The notes beneath the pieces were generated by a model, which saw only the letters and a list, made by a program, of their open reading frames with translations, had not been told where the DNA came from and did not search any database. Of a DNA stretch of 64,000 nucleotides, positions 10,106 through 22,227 are shown in pieces. The DNA is from Durusdinium trenchii. Taxonomy: Eukaryota; Sar; Dinophyceae; Suessiales; Symbiodiniaceae. The stretch is taken from contig CAXAMN010003836.1 in assembly GCA_963970005.1 (NCBI GenBank), forward strand, positions 127,162 through 191,161, in the 5' to 3' direction. A program made the translations under genes and the position numbers. Every line of letters starts with the position of its first letter. The first letter of the stretch is position 1.

Positions 10106-11795
10106 TTGAAGTCTTTCGTCGGACGTGTTTGTTCATTGCGGGGATGGTTGCCAATATCGCATGGACTTCCCGTTGAAGGGTCTGTTTGCATATCACTGGC
10201 TATCAGTTAGACCGAGAGAGTTTGTACCACGGAAAGCAATAATTGTGTGTTCCGGAGCTTTGTTTGTGTGTGTGAACCTTCTGGCGCTGTAGGTTTATAA
10301 ACATGTTTAAACCTAACATACCGTAATACCTACAGTAACTAGCTTGCGTGTTCTATGTTGTATTTGGAGCTTCTTAATTGCAGGTAATTGGCTGCTGCAC
10401 TAGCTGCCACTAGCTCTTATGCTTTCATGAATCCATAGCTGCTCCCAAACCCACACCTTCTCGTCGACGTACACCTTCGATGGGTGACTTGTTGGTTCTC
10501 GGTGTCGTTGTTCAAAAAGTCAAAGATGTCTTGGAGGTTTTGGTCTTGAAAGGGGTGAAGGTGAAGGGGGTGGTTCTCGAAAGAGATGGGCCTCGAAAGA
10601 GTATGCGCTCTCGGAAGAGTTGGGTCTGTTGGTCTTGAGAGAAGGTTTAGAGGACTCTCGAAAGAGGTAAGTGGTGGCCATGCATGACCGCTGCAATGTT
10701 GACATGAAGGTTCTTGTTCCCCCATCCCCAAACCAGATGAGCCTGTTTGTTTGGGTGGTTTGCTCAGATGAGCCAAAAGTGTGTCTGCACATGAGCCGAA
10801 TATCTGAAGCATAGTGAGCCGTGCGCAAGCGAGAACATATGAAAAAAATGCGCGTGCACCAATGAGTCCCTACCCGATGGGAGTGTGGTTGGAAAAGGTT
10901 CTGACATTGGAGGCACCCACTTCTTTGGACAGTCCGGTCAATGAGCAATCCCTACCTGGACCAACAAATCACTTCTCTGTCCGGTCATGTCCTTTCCTCC
11001 GGGATTTCCGCGGCCGGTGAACGCGCCAGGTCCCGCAGTCGGGAATCGCGGGTGCCCGTTTCGCGGAGTGGCTTGTGGGCAACGAGGCGGTTGGGGTCCG
11101 GGATGGTTTCGGGGGTTCCAGAGGAGCGCGCGAAATCATTAATTTTTGTTCGCAGACTTCTTCATGTCAATTTGGCTAACTTGATCAGGATCTTTTTCCG
11201 GGTGAATATCACTTGTCAAGATGGGTGTCTACGTGTGTCTACACCAGACTTTGGACCTCTACACACAACTTCAAGAATCAAGACAATTCGAGGTGATCCA
11301 TCCAACAATGGCAATGTGAATGTCAATCTGCTGGTGTTGGGTGCTTGTTACTGCGGACGACCACTCGCCCATGTTAACCGTCAACGACGCCTTGATCGTT
11401 TTCTGAAATGCGTACGAGATCTGCATAATTCTAAGACAAGGGCACGCAAATGCATTGTGACAAATGCTCTTGGTGTAATCGTGGTAGAAGAACCTTTATC
11501 CTAATTCCCAATTGATTAATCACATCATGCACATTGTTGCTTTTCGAGGGGCAGGAAGGTCGTTCACCCTGCAAAAGGCCGAGTCTGGCACAACTTCAAG
11601 AAATTGACACACAATTTACACTTTGTATCACCTTGTCAGACCAGAATTTCTTCCAGCCTATCGAATTCGCACTCAAGAGACGACCCTTTCTCACGAAAAC
11701 CAGGGGTGTGACTATACCCGGGAACTTCGGCACGTCAGCCCATTGTCGCCCAAACCCCCATGTTTGACCCATCCCACATGCCGTGAGTGAGCCAG
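10106..11795. other. Mostly non-coding; one GC-rich island
   Basis: A + strand frame runs from ATG 10941 to 11504 (187 codons) across a GC-rich island at about 11005-11140 that reads AGERARSRSRESRVPVSRSG. Outside the island it reads poorly. I do not call a gene. Confidence 0.35.
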
Positions 11796-11921
11796 GTGCC
11801 GCGCGTGGACTGCGCGGACGAGGCGGGCTTTCAAAACGCCTTGGCCTTGGTCGCGCAGCGTGCCCGGGCACTTGGTCCGCGCGGGTGGAGGGTTGAGTCG
11901 AAATCGTCACGTGCTTTCGTG
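11796..11921 (+). CDS. Candidate internal exon, 42 codons, in phase
   Basis: Lies exactly between GAGCCAG and a GTGAAA donor. It is 126 bases long, a whole number of codons. The frame reads VPRVDCADEAGFQNALALVA and then QRARALGPRGWRVESKSSRA, alpha-helix-like and well balanced. Family not recognised. The combination of both splice signals, phase and composition makes this one of the better exon candidates in the left half. Confidence 0.45.
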
Positions 11922-14890
11922 GTGAAAGGACGAAATGCCACCGTACTCTTATGGTCCCAGAGCATAGATTGTTGCGGATGCCAAGAACATCCAAGAACCT
12001 CAGGAAAAGTCTCGTTGAAATACATATAGAAATATATCAGCTTATTAGGATATGAATACCAGGTGGTCCAAGCAGATTGAAGAATGCTTTCAACCAATCT
12101 TTTACTGCAATATCTTTAAGAACTCTTTTTCGATCCCTTCTACGGCGTGGACGGCAAGGGCCAACCCACCGCTCCCTGCGTCAAACGCAGAGGTTCCAGT
12201 GGTGATGTTGAACCTGAACGTCATGCCGGCCACGCGGGGAGCCCGGTGGATCTGCACGACACCGCATGCCGCCTGGGAGACCTGGAACGCCCAGAAGAAT
12301 AAAAAAGCAGACAGTTTTCTGGTGTGCGTGTTGTTTCCCAGTAATTTTTTTGGGGTTTCTTTGGAGAACAAACTGGTTTTGGATGGAGGAATTGGAAGGT
12401 TATGTACTATACCAATCTTGGGTAGAGATGATCCGGAAAGATTCAGTGATACCCCACCTTTATAAAGTTATAAGTTATAACAATAATACTATATAATATG
12501 TAAGCTTTCTACCATGTGCTGACATGAAGATACAGAAACAGCAGTTTTGTTCCTGGGAGGTTAACATTGTTTCGTTTTAAACTAGCTCCAACATGGTGAT
12601 GTGCAACTTAGGCAGAAGTGGGACGTGGAGTACTTGCGTGTGGTGGCCCATGTGGGCTGGCGGTTGGTCCCTTGCATTCCTGACCAAACCAATGCCCTTG
12701 GAGATGCTCACCACGTCAGTCAATTTCTCCAAAGAAGACCACCCATGCGACTGGACACCCAGACCTTCCCTTGGTCCATTTCAAGAGGCTCCTGAATGGG
12801 GATCCTATGCCACGATGGTCTGAGACGGAGCTTCACAATTTGCCAGGCCCTTCCGATACCGTGCCTCCTACCGTTTTGGATAGCCAGCCATTCGTGTAGA
12901 AATCCCCAAGCGCAGAAGGGATTCACTAACTACTTAATGAGTGATTGGATGAATTTTGGGCACAATATCTACATATATACATATATTAAATACAGGTCAA
13001 GCCATTTGGTGTCGACACCAGGTTTGTAGGGGAAGTAATGTTGCATTCTTCTTGCCCGAGAAATTGACAACACCCAGCAGGTAATAATTGATAAAGGACT
13101 TCATTCATTTCACCGAGTTTGTTCATATAAACACAGTACTCAATGAGGTGTTTGCCCCGGAGTAATGAATGACATTTTTTATCACAGTGAGAACAAGCAT
13201 CCTATCGGTTTTTAGGAAGATCATCAGAACAGCGATTCTCGGAAACGGTGCCCAGACCAGAAGTATCAAGTCCCATCCTCCACACCCCTGGGAACATGGC
13301 GGGCTTGACGCTGGGAGGTTCCCACTGCAACGAATGGCCTGGCATGAACGTCTTGCGATCTGACCGTGTGCCGTCTCAGTTTGGAATTTGCTGACCGCCG
13401 CAGGAAGAACGGAGCTGAAATTCAAGGAACAGGAACGCATGTATCTATAGAAGTGGGAAAGACATCGACGTGTGATGAATGCGGTTGTCTCATGTTCTTT
13501 CCATATACACTGGGGTGCCGAAAGTTGCGCTTCTTGACTTCTAAAACGGGACAAACCCTTTCCCCTTAGAATCCTATGTGCAACATGTTGACACCTAAGT
13601 TGCAGTCAGATTTCCACACCTGAAAGCCTTATAAGTATTATCAATTTAAACGGGTGTGGAAATCACCTAGAGCTTGGAAGAAACAGTGTTGAATTGGTTG
13701 GCGTCGCTCGCTGGTGCAACTTCGCCGAGAGCTAGGAACTCCTTAGATCGTGCCGATGCTGTGGGCTTTCGATGTTCATGAAGATTCAACAAACTAGCAG
13801 TCCCAGACCATCCATGCATGGAATAGCTCCTTACATTAGGGTCATAAAATGGGTAAATGATCTATGTAACTGTATGTGTATGTAGACCCCCCCACGAACC
13901 TAAATGGAATGATTGGCTCCTTCAAGAGGCTTGCTGAAAAGGCTCTTCCCACGGGCCAAAAAACCATCTGTGCCAGAGTCCGACTTTTCCTCTTGAGCAG
14001 ACGCAATGTCCAGTTTTTGTTTTCAAGCTATGGAGATTACCGGGTCAACAACCCCTGGTGTCCCTGGTGTGAACATCTGCATTTCACTGCCCCTGTCTGA
14101 TACTTCACTCTTCTTCACATCTTCAACAGAGAAGCGGCCAAAACCTCCCACCTAACAAGAAGAGAGATTAACGTAAGATTCCTTTAACATTTGCTACATG
14201 AACCAACTCTCAGTATAAGTGCTTTTATAAACCAGATTCATGTATCATTCTCTGTTCTTGCCAATTGCCGAGCGGAAGTGGTTTGGAGTCACTGAGCTGC
14301 ACTCAACATATTCTTCCCCGCCAGCCGAAAACAAACAAACAAATGCTTTTTGGGCGCCCCCAGGTTCCCAGAATCGCTACCTGTACTACGTCCCGGTGTG
14401 CCCGGCTGACTGCGATTCGATCGGCTACCGGTGTGGCGGCGACGGAGAACGACCTGTTGTTGGGGCAAAAAATGCTTGATTGGCATGTCAACAAGCTTGG
14501 AAAGGTGGACATCAAGTTCTAGAAACACTGAGGATGTTTATAGAAGCGAAGCAAAAGGAACCGCGTGTGATGCTATTGGGACGAGCTAGTTCGGCAATCA
14601 AATGATTTTGTTGGATTGAATTTACGGCTAAACGACAAATCCGTAAGGACAAGGCGATTTTGGGAACTCAAGGAAGATGAGCACCAAACGACGCCTTCCT
14701 CACCTTCAAAATCTTCAATGTGTGGGCTACTAGGGTTCTTGGTATGCCAGATGAGTCAAGACACGTCAATGAATACCAGTAGAATACCTTTGTGACATAC
14801 AAGTTGCTATTGAATGCCATTGCAAATACAACCATATAAAGAACAACCTTTTGAATGAGATGTGCTCACCCTCACAGCAGCCCTTCCATC
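11922..14890. other. Mostly non-coding; two ambiguous open islands
   Basis: At 12130-12300 both strands read plausibly, so I make no call. At 12601-12795 a + frame reads DVEYLRVVAHVGWRLVPCIP, protein-like but unrecognised. A member of the CCAGACCATCCATG hairpin family lies at 13801-13826. The rest shows nothing. Confidence 0.35.
13205..13262 (-). repeat. Inverted copy of the 325-372 segment
   Basis: Read on the - strand it contains GGGCACCGTTTCC, then a diverged middle, then TGATGATCTTCC, matching the order seen on the + strand at 325-372. An imperfect dispersed repeat of about 50 bases. Confidence 0.6.
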
Positions 14891-14914
14891 CACCAGCCCA
14901 TCCATGGCAGCACA

Positions 14915-15060
14915 TCTTTGCCAAGTGCATCCGATCGCTGCGACGCTGCGGAGGAGCAAGCTGACCGCGACATGTCGGCCTTCCGCGATGCTCCACGTCG
15001 CGCGAGCCACTGGGCCCATGGCGCGGCCAATCATCCGTTCGGGAGGGAAGCAACATGCGA
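14915..15060 (+). CDS. Weak candidate exon, unknown protein
   Basis: The frame reads SASDRCDAAEEQADRDMSAF and then RDAPRRASHWAHGAANHPF. GC-rich compared with its flanks. No clear splice boundaries, and an alternative + frame is also open. Confidence 0.22.
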
Positions 15061-16474
15061 GTTTTGCGAGACTTGCCGGTAAGAGGTAAGGATGGGAATG
15101 TTCGAGGGTGATGGTGCAGCTGGGTTTCTGTCATCCACTCTGAACTGGATGAGTTGGATCACAGCTGTTCGGAATGGCCTTGGTTGTGAAAAGGATGCAA
15201 TTGATGTACCCCAGAGTCCCACTAGCAGACACGACTGTTGCTGGGCACTTGCCACAATGCTGATGTCCTTTGGTTTCAACTTTTTGTGATGCGAAGATGC
15301 TCAGGACCTTGCTTCGTTCCCCTTTTGACCTTCGCACACGAGTTCTCAGGTTGGTTCGCAGATCGGTGTTGCACTGCGCACCTGAACATCGCTCGCTTTT
15401 GTGGGCCTGGTCCGCTTTCTGAGGGTTCGCGTGGGACTGAGGGACCCCGGGACCCGGCATGAGGCGCTGACTTACGCTTCTCCTTTGAGGGATTCTTGGA
15501 GAGGAGCAAGCAGGAGATTGGGCGAAAAAGAGAGGTCAGATGGGGTGCCCTTTGGAGTCACCAGATGGGGCGGATTCTCCACTGGTGGAGACATGTGGAT
15601 ACTTTCGCTTCTTGGTCAGTGCTCCTTTGAGCAAACAGTTTGATGTGTTAAATGTGTCTCTTGCTTTGGGCCCATCAGAGAAAGGCTTTCACGATGTGAG
15701 TTCTGTTTATTCTTGGAAGTTTGGTAACTTGTCACTGGTCACCAGGACCCAAACATCAAACGCTACTGATTACTCAGCATCCTTCCAATGGTTTCACCGT
15801 TGTTTTGCTGTGCTAATCACCCATGTCCGGCTTTCCTCTCCTCTGAACACGCTCCCAGGACCCCAGTGGCTGCTATTATTTGCAAGCGCCACTGGTGTTG
15901 CCTGGGCACCCAGGGCAACCGGAGTTACAGGGAGCGGTTGGAAGAGGGGAGTCGGAAGAAAGATTTGGGGACATATTGAGAACCTCGGGATGGGGTGATA
16001 TCTTGTAGGGCAATCATTGCATGAGTTTCCAGAAGAAAGGGTCGAATTGGTCACTGATGTGGCGACCTTTATGCTGGAGAGGTCCCCATGTGCAACTAGG
16101 TCTCCAAATTGGGCTTCCGTGCTGTGTGTTCTTCACTGTTTAGAGTCCCTTTTCCAATTTTTGTGGGCCAAGGCCAAGGCCAAGGGGTATGGAATTCCTA
16201 CAACACTGCATGGGACCATATATTCATTCATTGTGAAACGCCATGGGCCTCTTGGGTCGTGCGCACCATGACCGTGCATGAGATCTGTCAGGGCTTTTTT
16301 CCCCTATAGTTTAGATATTTCAGAGACCCCCCAGTGAGAACCTTTCGTAAAAGCAGATCAAATTCACCAACTTCACCAGGCTGTTTACACAATGCTTCGG
16401 TCGTTTTTCCTATCCCAGCAGGTCTTCTGGACCTCATTTCACGGTCCGTTCATACAAGACGATCTTCTTTCTGA
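15061..16474. other. Non-coding stretch, no gene recognised
   Basis: Several frames of 60-150 codons are open, but none reads convincingly and they overlap on both strands. Confidence 0.4.
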
Positions 16475-16680
16475 GTTGCAAGGACGCTACGAACGTAGCT
16501 TCTGGCCTTACTACTAGGAACAAGGAAGCTGCGAACGTAGCTCCTGGCACTTCTAGAAGCTTTCTGAGTTCGTTCATTCCCCATAGTAGTAAGCGTCCTT
16601 GCCCCTAGTAGTAAGGCCAGGAGCCCCTAGTAGCCTCCTTGCTCCTAGTAGCGATGCCCTTTGTTACTAGTAGCTTCTTT
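16475..16680. repeat. CTACTAG-family repeats in head-to-head arrangement
   Basis: From 16475 to about 16560 the units are in the + orientation (GCAAGGACGCTACGAACGTAG, CTGGCCTTACTACTAGGAAC). From about 16583 to 16680 they are in the - orientation (AGTAGTAAGCGTCCTTGCCC, CTAGTAGTAAGGCCAGGAGC, AGCGATGCCCTTTGTTACTA). The two halves could fold into a long imperfect hairpin. Confidence 0.85.
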
Positions 16681-19372
16681 TCTCCCAGCTCTTGGGGTCG
16701 GTCTCTTTCTCAGCCGATCGATGCCGATGAGGCGTCAGCCCGCCTCGGCGACGGCTGAGACCTGGAAGCTCCAGGAGACCTGGAGTCCAGGCCTTACCCC
16801 CGAACTGCGCAAGGCGACCGGGAAGACGAGACTGTGGACGGGGATGGGGGGATGGGTATTTGATGGTATTTGTCATTCATTCAGGGCAGAGAGGTGGCGG
16901 TGGTGGCGCGTTTGAATTCAAACAGATATGACATAAGACATAAGACTGTATATTGAATACAAGCTGCAAGCTGTAATTGCAAGGGTGAATTGAACATGCA
17001 AATAGATGCAGATATTGTAGTATCATGACGGGTTCCGGTCATTTTCATTTTGTCGTTCCAATGCTCGTGTTGCACAGCTTCGCCGCACGCGAAGCTGCGC
17101 AAAGCTTTTCGACAAGGGTTGAATCCAACTTTTGAAAGCACAGTTTCAATATCACTCCTCCGAAACGTCCTTCGGTTGCATTCTTCCACATGGAAGAGCA
17201 GCCAAAACGCACCGCAATGGATCCGAGCGAGATGCACGTGTGCCCGGAACGCCCCAAATCAGCGAGATGCACATGCCACATGCAACCTTTCCCCCACGAT
17301 CCATGACCACACATAGTAAAGACATGGAAATGACCTCAGACCTCCAAGTAGGAATCTTCAGCACCACGTGTAAGTGTGAACATTGAGGAGTAGTGGAAGC
17401 CACAAGTATTTGATTGAACTCGTGTGATGCTATGGGAGGTGGTGGATGGTTGTGGTTGCCAAGCTCCAAATGAACCCGCCTGGCAGTTTGCGTGCAGCGC
17501 GCACGAATTGTTACTCTTTCAACAGCTACTGTTTCAGAGGTAATTATATAGGTTACAGTTACAGTTTTGATTTCGAATACAGCTGGCTAGAAGATCCGCG
17601 CACATCCTGACCCGTGCGATTGCAAGTTTCATAGCGCAACCCGCGTGTATAGAGCAGTGGACTGAAAAAGGGGGTATTCAACAATGTTTTTCTTGCCTGC
17701 CACATGCAGTCAGGAAATGTATCCACATACATGTGTTTGATGTCCACACTGTTTTTATTGTCATGGTTATCTTCATCATCGTCATATTCTCATGTAGCAT
17801 ACGTGTCTGGACTTGAACTCTAAGGGACATTGGTCACGTGATGTCATATTCTCATGTTGCAACCATTTGCCACGTGATTTGTTGTCTTCGAGACCCAAAC
17901 GAGATCATAGGATCAATCAAGGTTTATCAATGTTGTGATAGCAATCACAATCACTCACTTGGAGAATTCATGATGAGAAAACATATCAACAGGCGCCAAC
18001 CACCCATGCACCTCCGACAATGACGATGGATTTTTGGATACATTTCTCGTATCACAATTCCCAAATAATGGAATGAGGTCACTTCCATTTCTTTACCATG
18101 TGCGGTCATGGATCGTCAGGGCATATACATATGACCGCTGAAACCACTGAAACTGATCTGATTGGTCAAACATAGCAGTTTTATGGTGCCTGGGATATGG
18201 CATGCTGAGCATCGACGGTTCTTGACTGGGAAATTGGAGAAGTTTGAAGGCCAAGGACTACTTTTGGAGCATGAGGGACATTGCGACACAATGAAGTCAA
18301 TGATGTTTGCCCGTTTGAGGGAAAGATGCTGGTTGGGTGAAGCTGGACCCCTTCTGCTCGGTTCTGCACTTCAGTGTGTTCAAACCCCAAGCGTTCGGCA
18401 TGTGCGTATGCCTCGAAAAAAGCAAGAACACGTCCCACAACAGCGCGCTGCATGGCAGGATTGTGAGTCCCGAGTGAACTGGCAACGCTTGGAAGCTCTT
18501 CAGGTGTCGGACACAGGTTGGGAGGAAGGTGTGGAATCGGTCCCGAGAACCTCATCACAGTAACTAACTGGCTGGGAGTACTTACCAAATTGCCCTGGAA
18601 GAGGTGAATCTGTTATGTAGAGCAGGTTGGCGCGGCTTGCCTCTTTGACCGCTGAGGGCGATGGCTGCGGAAAAGCAGGATTGTCAAACGGCGGCTTTCC
18701 ACACCAGGGCTGTCATCAAAAGCTGCCATTGCTTCACAATGGGCAGATGGAAGTGGACCATGTACTGTGCGCCATCTCTTTGCAGATGTAGGTTTTGGTC
18801 TACTCAAGAGAAAAGAGATAAGGTTCACCTTGCACCTACAGTGTGCGGTTTTGTGGTTTTGACCCAAACCATCCCAGAAGTACAGTTCCCAGTGGCAGAA
18901 ATTCTGGTCCCTGTTGGCGATGCTGGGAATGGTTGTTCCAATTGACGCAGATGGTCGTTGGAACGTACGACCTTGCGCTGCACGGGGGTCCAACTTTTGT
19001 CGTTGGCTGGGGGATGTGCCCATTTTCTGACCAAACTCCGAACTCAAGTTGTTACACACTCCTTAGTGGATTTCGACTTCCATGACCACCGTCCTGCTGT
19101 CACGGAGGCAACAAAGACGTAGAGGTGATCAGAGGTGTGACATTTGCGAAGGCCTTTCTGGGATTCGCAGACACAATCATCACATATCCTCGAACAAAAA
19201 ACTGGAAATCCTCACACATCCTGGATCATCCTGGTGGAAATCTCATGAAATATCCGAAATCAATCGAAATCATAAATCAACACTCACATATTTTTGGGGT
19301 TCATTCCTCTTCCCTCCTCATTCTTGCTGTCCCCTCTTCTAACCAACACACCCATCACTTCCATTCCCGTAG
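16681..19372. other. Mostly non-coding, no gene recognised
   Basis: A short GC-rich island at about 16700-16830 could hold an exon, but phase and strand are unclear. The rest shows nothing. Confidence 0.4.
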
Positions 19373-19471
19373 GCGGCGGGCGGCTTTGGGGAGTGGTCGC
19401 GGTCCCAGCTCTTCGTGGGCCCCAGCGAAAGCACGGGACGCCTGGGAGTCGAGTCGGGAGTCGTCGGCCTG
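19373..19471 (+). CDS. Candidate internal exon, 33 codons, in phase
   Basis: A long pyrimidine-rich tract (about 19315-19370) ends in CCCGTAG directly before 19373, and a GTGAAC donor follows 19471. The length is 99 bases, a whole number of codons. The frame reads GFGEWSRSQLFVGPSESTGR and then LGVESGVVGL. No family recognised. Good splice context. Confidence 0.42.
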
Positions 19472-21322
19472 GTGAACATCGAGTGAGGAGGGTCCTCAGA
19501 TCTTCCGATGATAAACATCACACGATAGGCTAACGATAGGAAGCTTCTTGTTTGTGACATGCTTTTTTTTTGTGACATGATGTTTCTACTCGATAGGCTA
19601 ATGTTATAGATGTTATAGGTTCTTGTTTGAGGATCTTGGGGAGGGAAGCAGCGAAGCAGGTGAAGACGTTCCAAGAACACATGTCCCTTTTAGATGATGG
19701 AAGATGGGTCATCGGAATCCGTACGCTTCGAGTCATTGACCTGTTCTCCACGGCTCGAGTTGGCCTCCCAGACGGTGGATGAACATCATCGAATCCGATG
19801 TCTTCCATTTTAAACCCCAAAGCCTTCCAAGATCTTTTGAAACAATTCGATTAATTAATATTGTTTGATTCTATGTAACTATAGTAGTCTATGTCTATAG
19901 TCTATAGTATTCTGAGTAAAACTGACGTGTGGTTGGAAGCCGCCTACAGGGTCTAATCACAAGTATACATCGTGTAACTTTTAGAGGCTCCAAAAAGAAA
20001 GGGGAGTGGGTGAACTTCTGGTTCCACTTTCTCCACTGCTTGGATTCAGAAGGTCAATTGAACTTGGTCTGACTCTTGGAGGGGAGGAGCTGCTTGTCAT
20101 TGTGGCGCTTCGTGTGACTCTTGTGACCTCAAGGAGGTCATCGCTCGTGTCCAAGGTTGTCGCAGCTCGCAACGTTTGCGAAGGAATTTCTTTCGCCGAC
20201 CACCCATCCGGAAGGAGTCTTGCCGTCCAGAACCAACCCAAAGCTGGTTTCCAAATGGTGCCAAATGGGTGTGTATTCAAAGAGGGAGACCTCCCAGTTC
20301 GACTCCCTGGCAGAAGGAACATAGAGCTAGGGGGTCTCCCTACTAAAATGTACACCCAAAAGGGAAACAAAAGGCGCCCAAACAACAACTGGACCTTTCG
20401 ATCCGTCGAAGAAGGAGCATGAGTCCTTTCGGTGGATGAGTCGTGTCGATCCGCGAGCTGCAGAGGTTTATCGCCCATTCACTACGACCAATACGTCGGG
20501 GGCCCCCAAGAACCGCACCATGCTGGGTTGGGTTGCTGGATGAGCTGCTCCAAAGACGAACGTGGGGGGCGTGGAAATTGGAATTGGACCGCGGTGCTTT
20601 TTGGATTTCGATGGGTTTCTGAATGTCCTGACTTGGCGGATTCGCCTTGCATTCGTTTGCGGCGGCCGGCCTCGGAGGAGATTCTGTGGACAACCTGACA
20701 TGTGGTTTTGTAGCTTCGCATTGATGGAATCGAAGCCGGCTTAAGCTCAAAGCAAGTGTTGGATGGGAGAAGTCTTCCCTGGCTTCTGTTGGATTGGGGG
20801 GCACTGACAGGGTCAGGATGAGCTCTTCTTCCTTCGGATGGTTTGTATTTCTCATCAACTAGAGGATTTTTCCATATCTTTCCCATACATGTATGGAGTT
20901 ATCCGCAACCGCAACCACCCCCAACTGATTGGTTTTTCGATGCCCGTCCCAGACAGGTCATGTCTGATGTGTCCAGGGTTTGCTGCTCGGTGCTTTCTCG
21001 GTGACCCCTGGCATCCTTTTCTGCAACTCCCAGACTCTCAGCGGCTGAGGACAATATCTACCTACAGGCACCGGAGGGGGGCACTTGGAGCTGGTCATCG
21101 GAGGTTCCACGTCGATTTGAGGGCACCATTCAAAGGTGGTGCGATGGTCCTTCGTACTTTGTTTAAAGTTGATGCCAAGTCGCAAAACTGGAGTATTTTG
21201 AGCGCAAAGAGGTCTCAAATTAGCGGTCCATTCATGTCATTTTCACAGATCCATCAATGGTGATTGCATATGAGCTAGAGGCGAAACAGTTCATGTAAGT
21301 GCTTGATCTTCGAGGTTCCACT
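19472..21322. other. No gene recognised; ambiguous open frames
   Basis: At 20006-20422 (+) and 19981-20478 (-) both strands are open for over 130 codons. The + frame contains MVPNGCVFKEGDLPVRLPGR, which reads like protein but matches nothing I know. An old element remnant is possible. Confidence 0.3.
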
Positions 21323-21641
21323 TTATGATGTGAGTTGCCTATGCCCTGTAAAACGATATAGCGAACTATATGATGTGAGTGTCTCCAAACCATGTAAAAC
21401 GATATAGCGAACTACCAAAAACGATACTCTGAACTATCAGACCTTGTTCCATTGTTACTGTTCATTTTCATTGTTTGAGTTTGGTCGGTTATCTTCTAGG
21501 TTTTCAAAAGAACAATGGCACTCATCCGGGTGTCTTTTGGCAGCTGCTAGACTGAGCTTGCGGTTGTGACAGAACCCTCACACGCATGTGCGAAGTCAAA
21601 AAAGGATTATACCAAACCCTGTAAAACGATATGGTGAACTA
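21323..21641 (+). repeat. Repeat with core GTAAAACGATATAGCGAAC
   Basis: The core lies at 21347-21368, 21393-21414 and, with two changes, 21620-21641. The first two copies are each preceded by ATGATGTGAG about 20 bases upstream, giving a tandem period of about 46 bases. The second and third copies are followed by CTACCAAAA. Confidence 0.8.
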
Positions 21642-22169
21642 CCAAAATCGATAACCTTGTCAAAGTGGAACCCAGTTTGCTGGGAGGTTTTGCCGGTCGC
21701 TCATATGATATAATCCCTTCATTGTAGGTGCTGCAGGTCTTGTGTCACATGACCTCCAATATCATCGTTCATGTGAAGGTTCACTCAGGAATTTGTGTGT
21801 GGGCGTGGGCACCAGAACTGAATCAATGACACCTCAAAGATCGGGCAAGTTCACATCTCTGTTCACCGGTTCCACACGGTGCACTGGTGCCGTGTGATAC
21901 CGTGTCACCATGTGCCGCCTGAATACTCCTGTGGGAGTCGCGCTCGTTCGTCGCCTTGATTTGATTCACGAGTTCGTTGCCTTCGCCAGATGAAGCCCAG
22001 GTCAGAGGCCAGAAGCGCTTCTTGCTCTTTGACCCTCGATGTGCTGAAGGGTCCCTCGATGTGCGGAAGAACCCCGACGGACGATTTTGGAAAGGCGATT
22101 TTGGAGGTTGAACGTTTTTATCATGGTATATACATATAAGTGCACAGATGTGTATATGGTCCTTCGTCT
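21642..22169. other. Non-coding stretch left of the retroelement
   Basis: No gene recognised. A short hairpin-prone segment rich in CACACGG and CCGTGTG lies at about 21870-21915. I could not find a sequence here that repeats at the right end of the element, so the left end remains undefined. Confidence 0.35.
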
Positions 22170-22208
22170 CGTAAGTAAAAACGAGGTTGGGTTATGTTTT
22201 CATTGCAG
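22170..22208 (+). promoter_or_regulatory. Possible splice or trans-splice acceptor upstream of gag
   Basis: GTAAGT at 22170 is followed 30 bases later by a T-rich tract ending TTTTCATTGCAG at 22208, and the gag ATG comes 19 bases further on. In dinoflagellates a pyrimidine tract plus AG ahead of a start codon can be a spliced-leader acceptor; a very short intron is the alternative. Confidence 0.25.
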
Positions 22209-22227
22209 TGTTCTGGCTTAAGCGTGT

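Noticed and set aside
10941..11504. 187-codon + strand open frame
   Set aside because: Only a 130-base GC-rich island inside it reads like protein. The rest has chance composition.
20285..20320. tRNA-like T-arm (CAGTTCGACTCCCTGG)
   Set aside because: The stem does not form a standard 5-bp T-arm with a 7-base loop, and I find no matching acceptor, D or anticodon stems in the 60 bases upstream.
19981..20478. 165-codon - strand frame and 138-codon + strand frame over the same bases
   Set aside because: Both are open and neither matches a known family. Not enough support for either.
21347..21641. CRISPR array
   Set aside because: Only three cores with unequal spacing, no cas genes, and a eukaryotic context.
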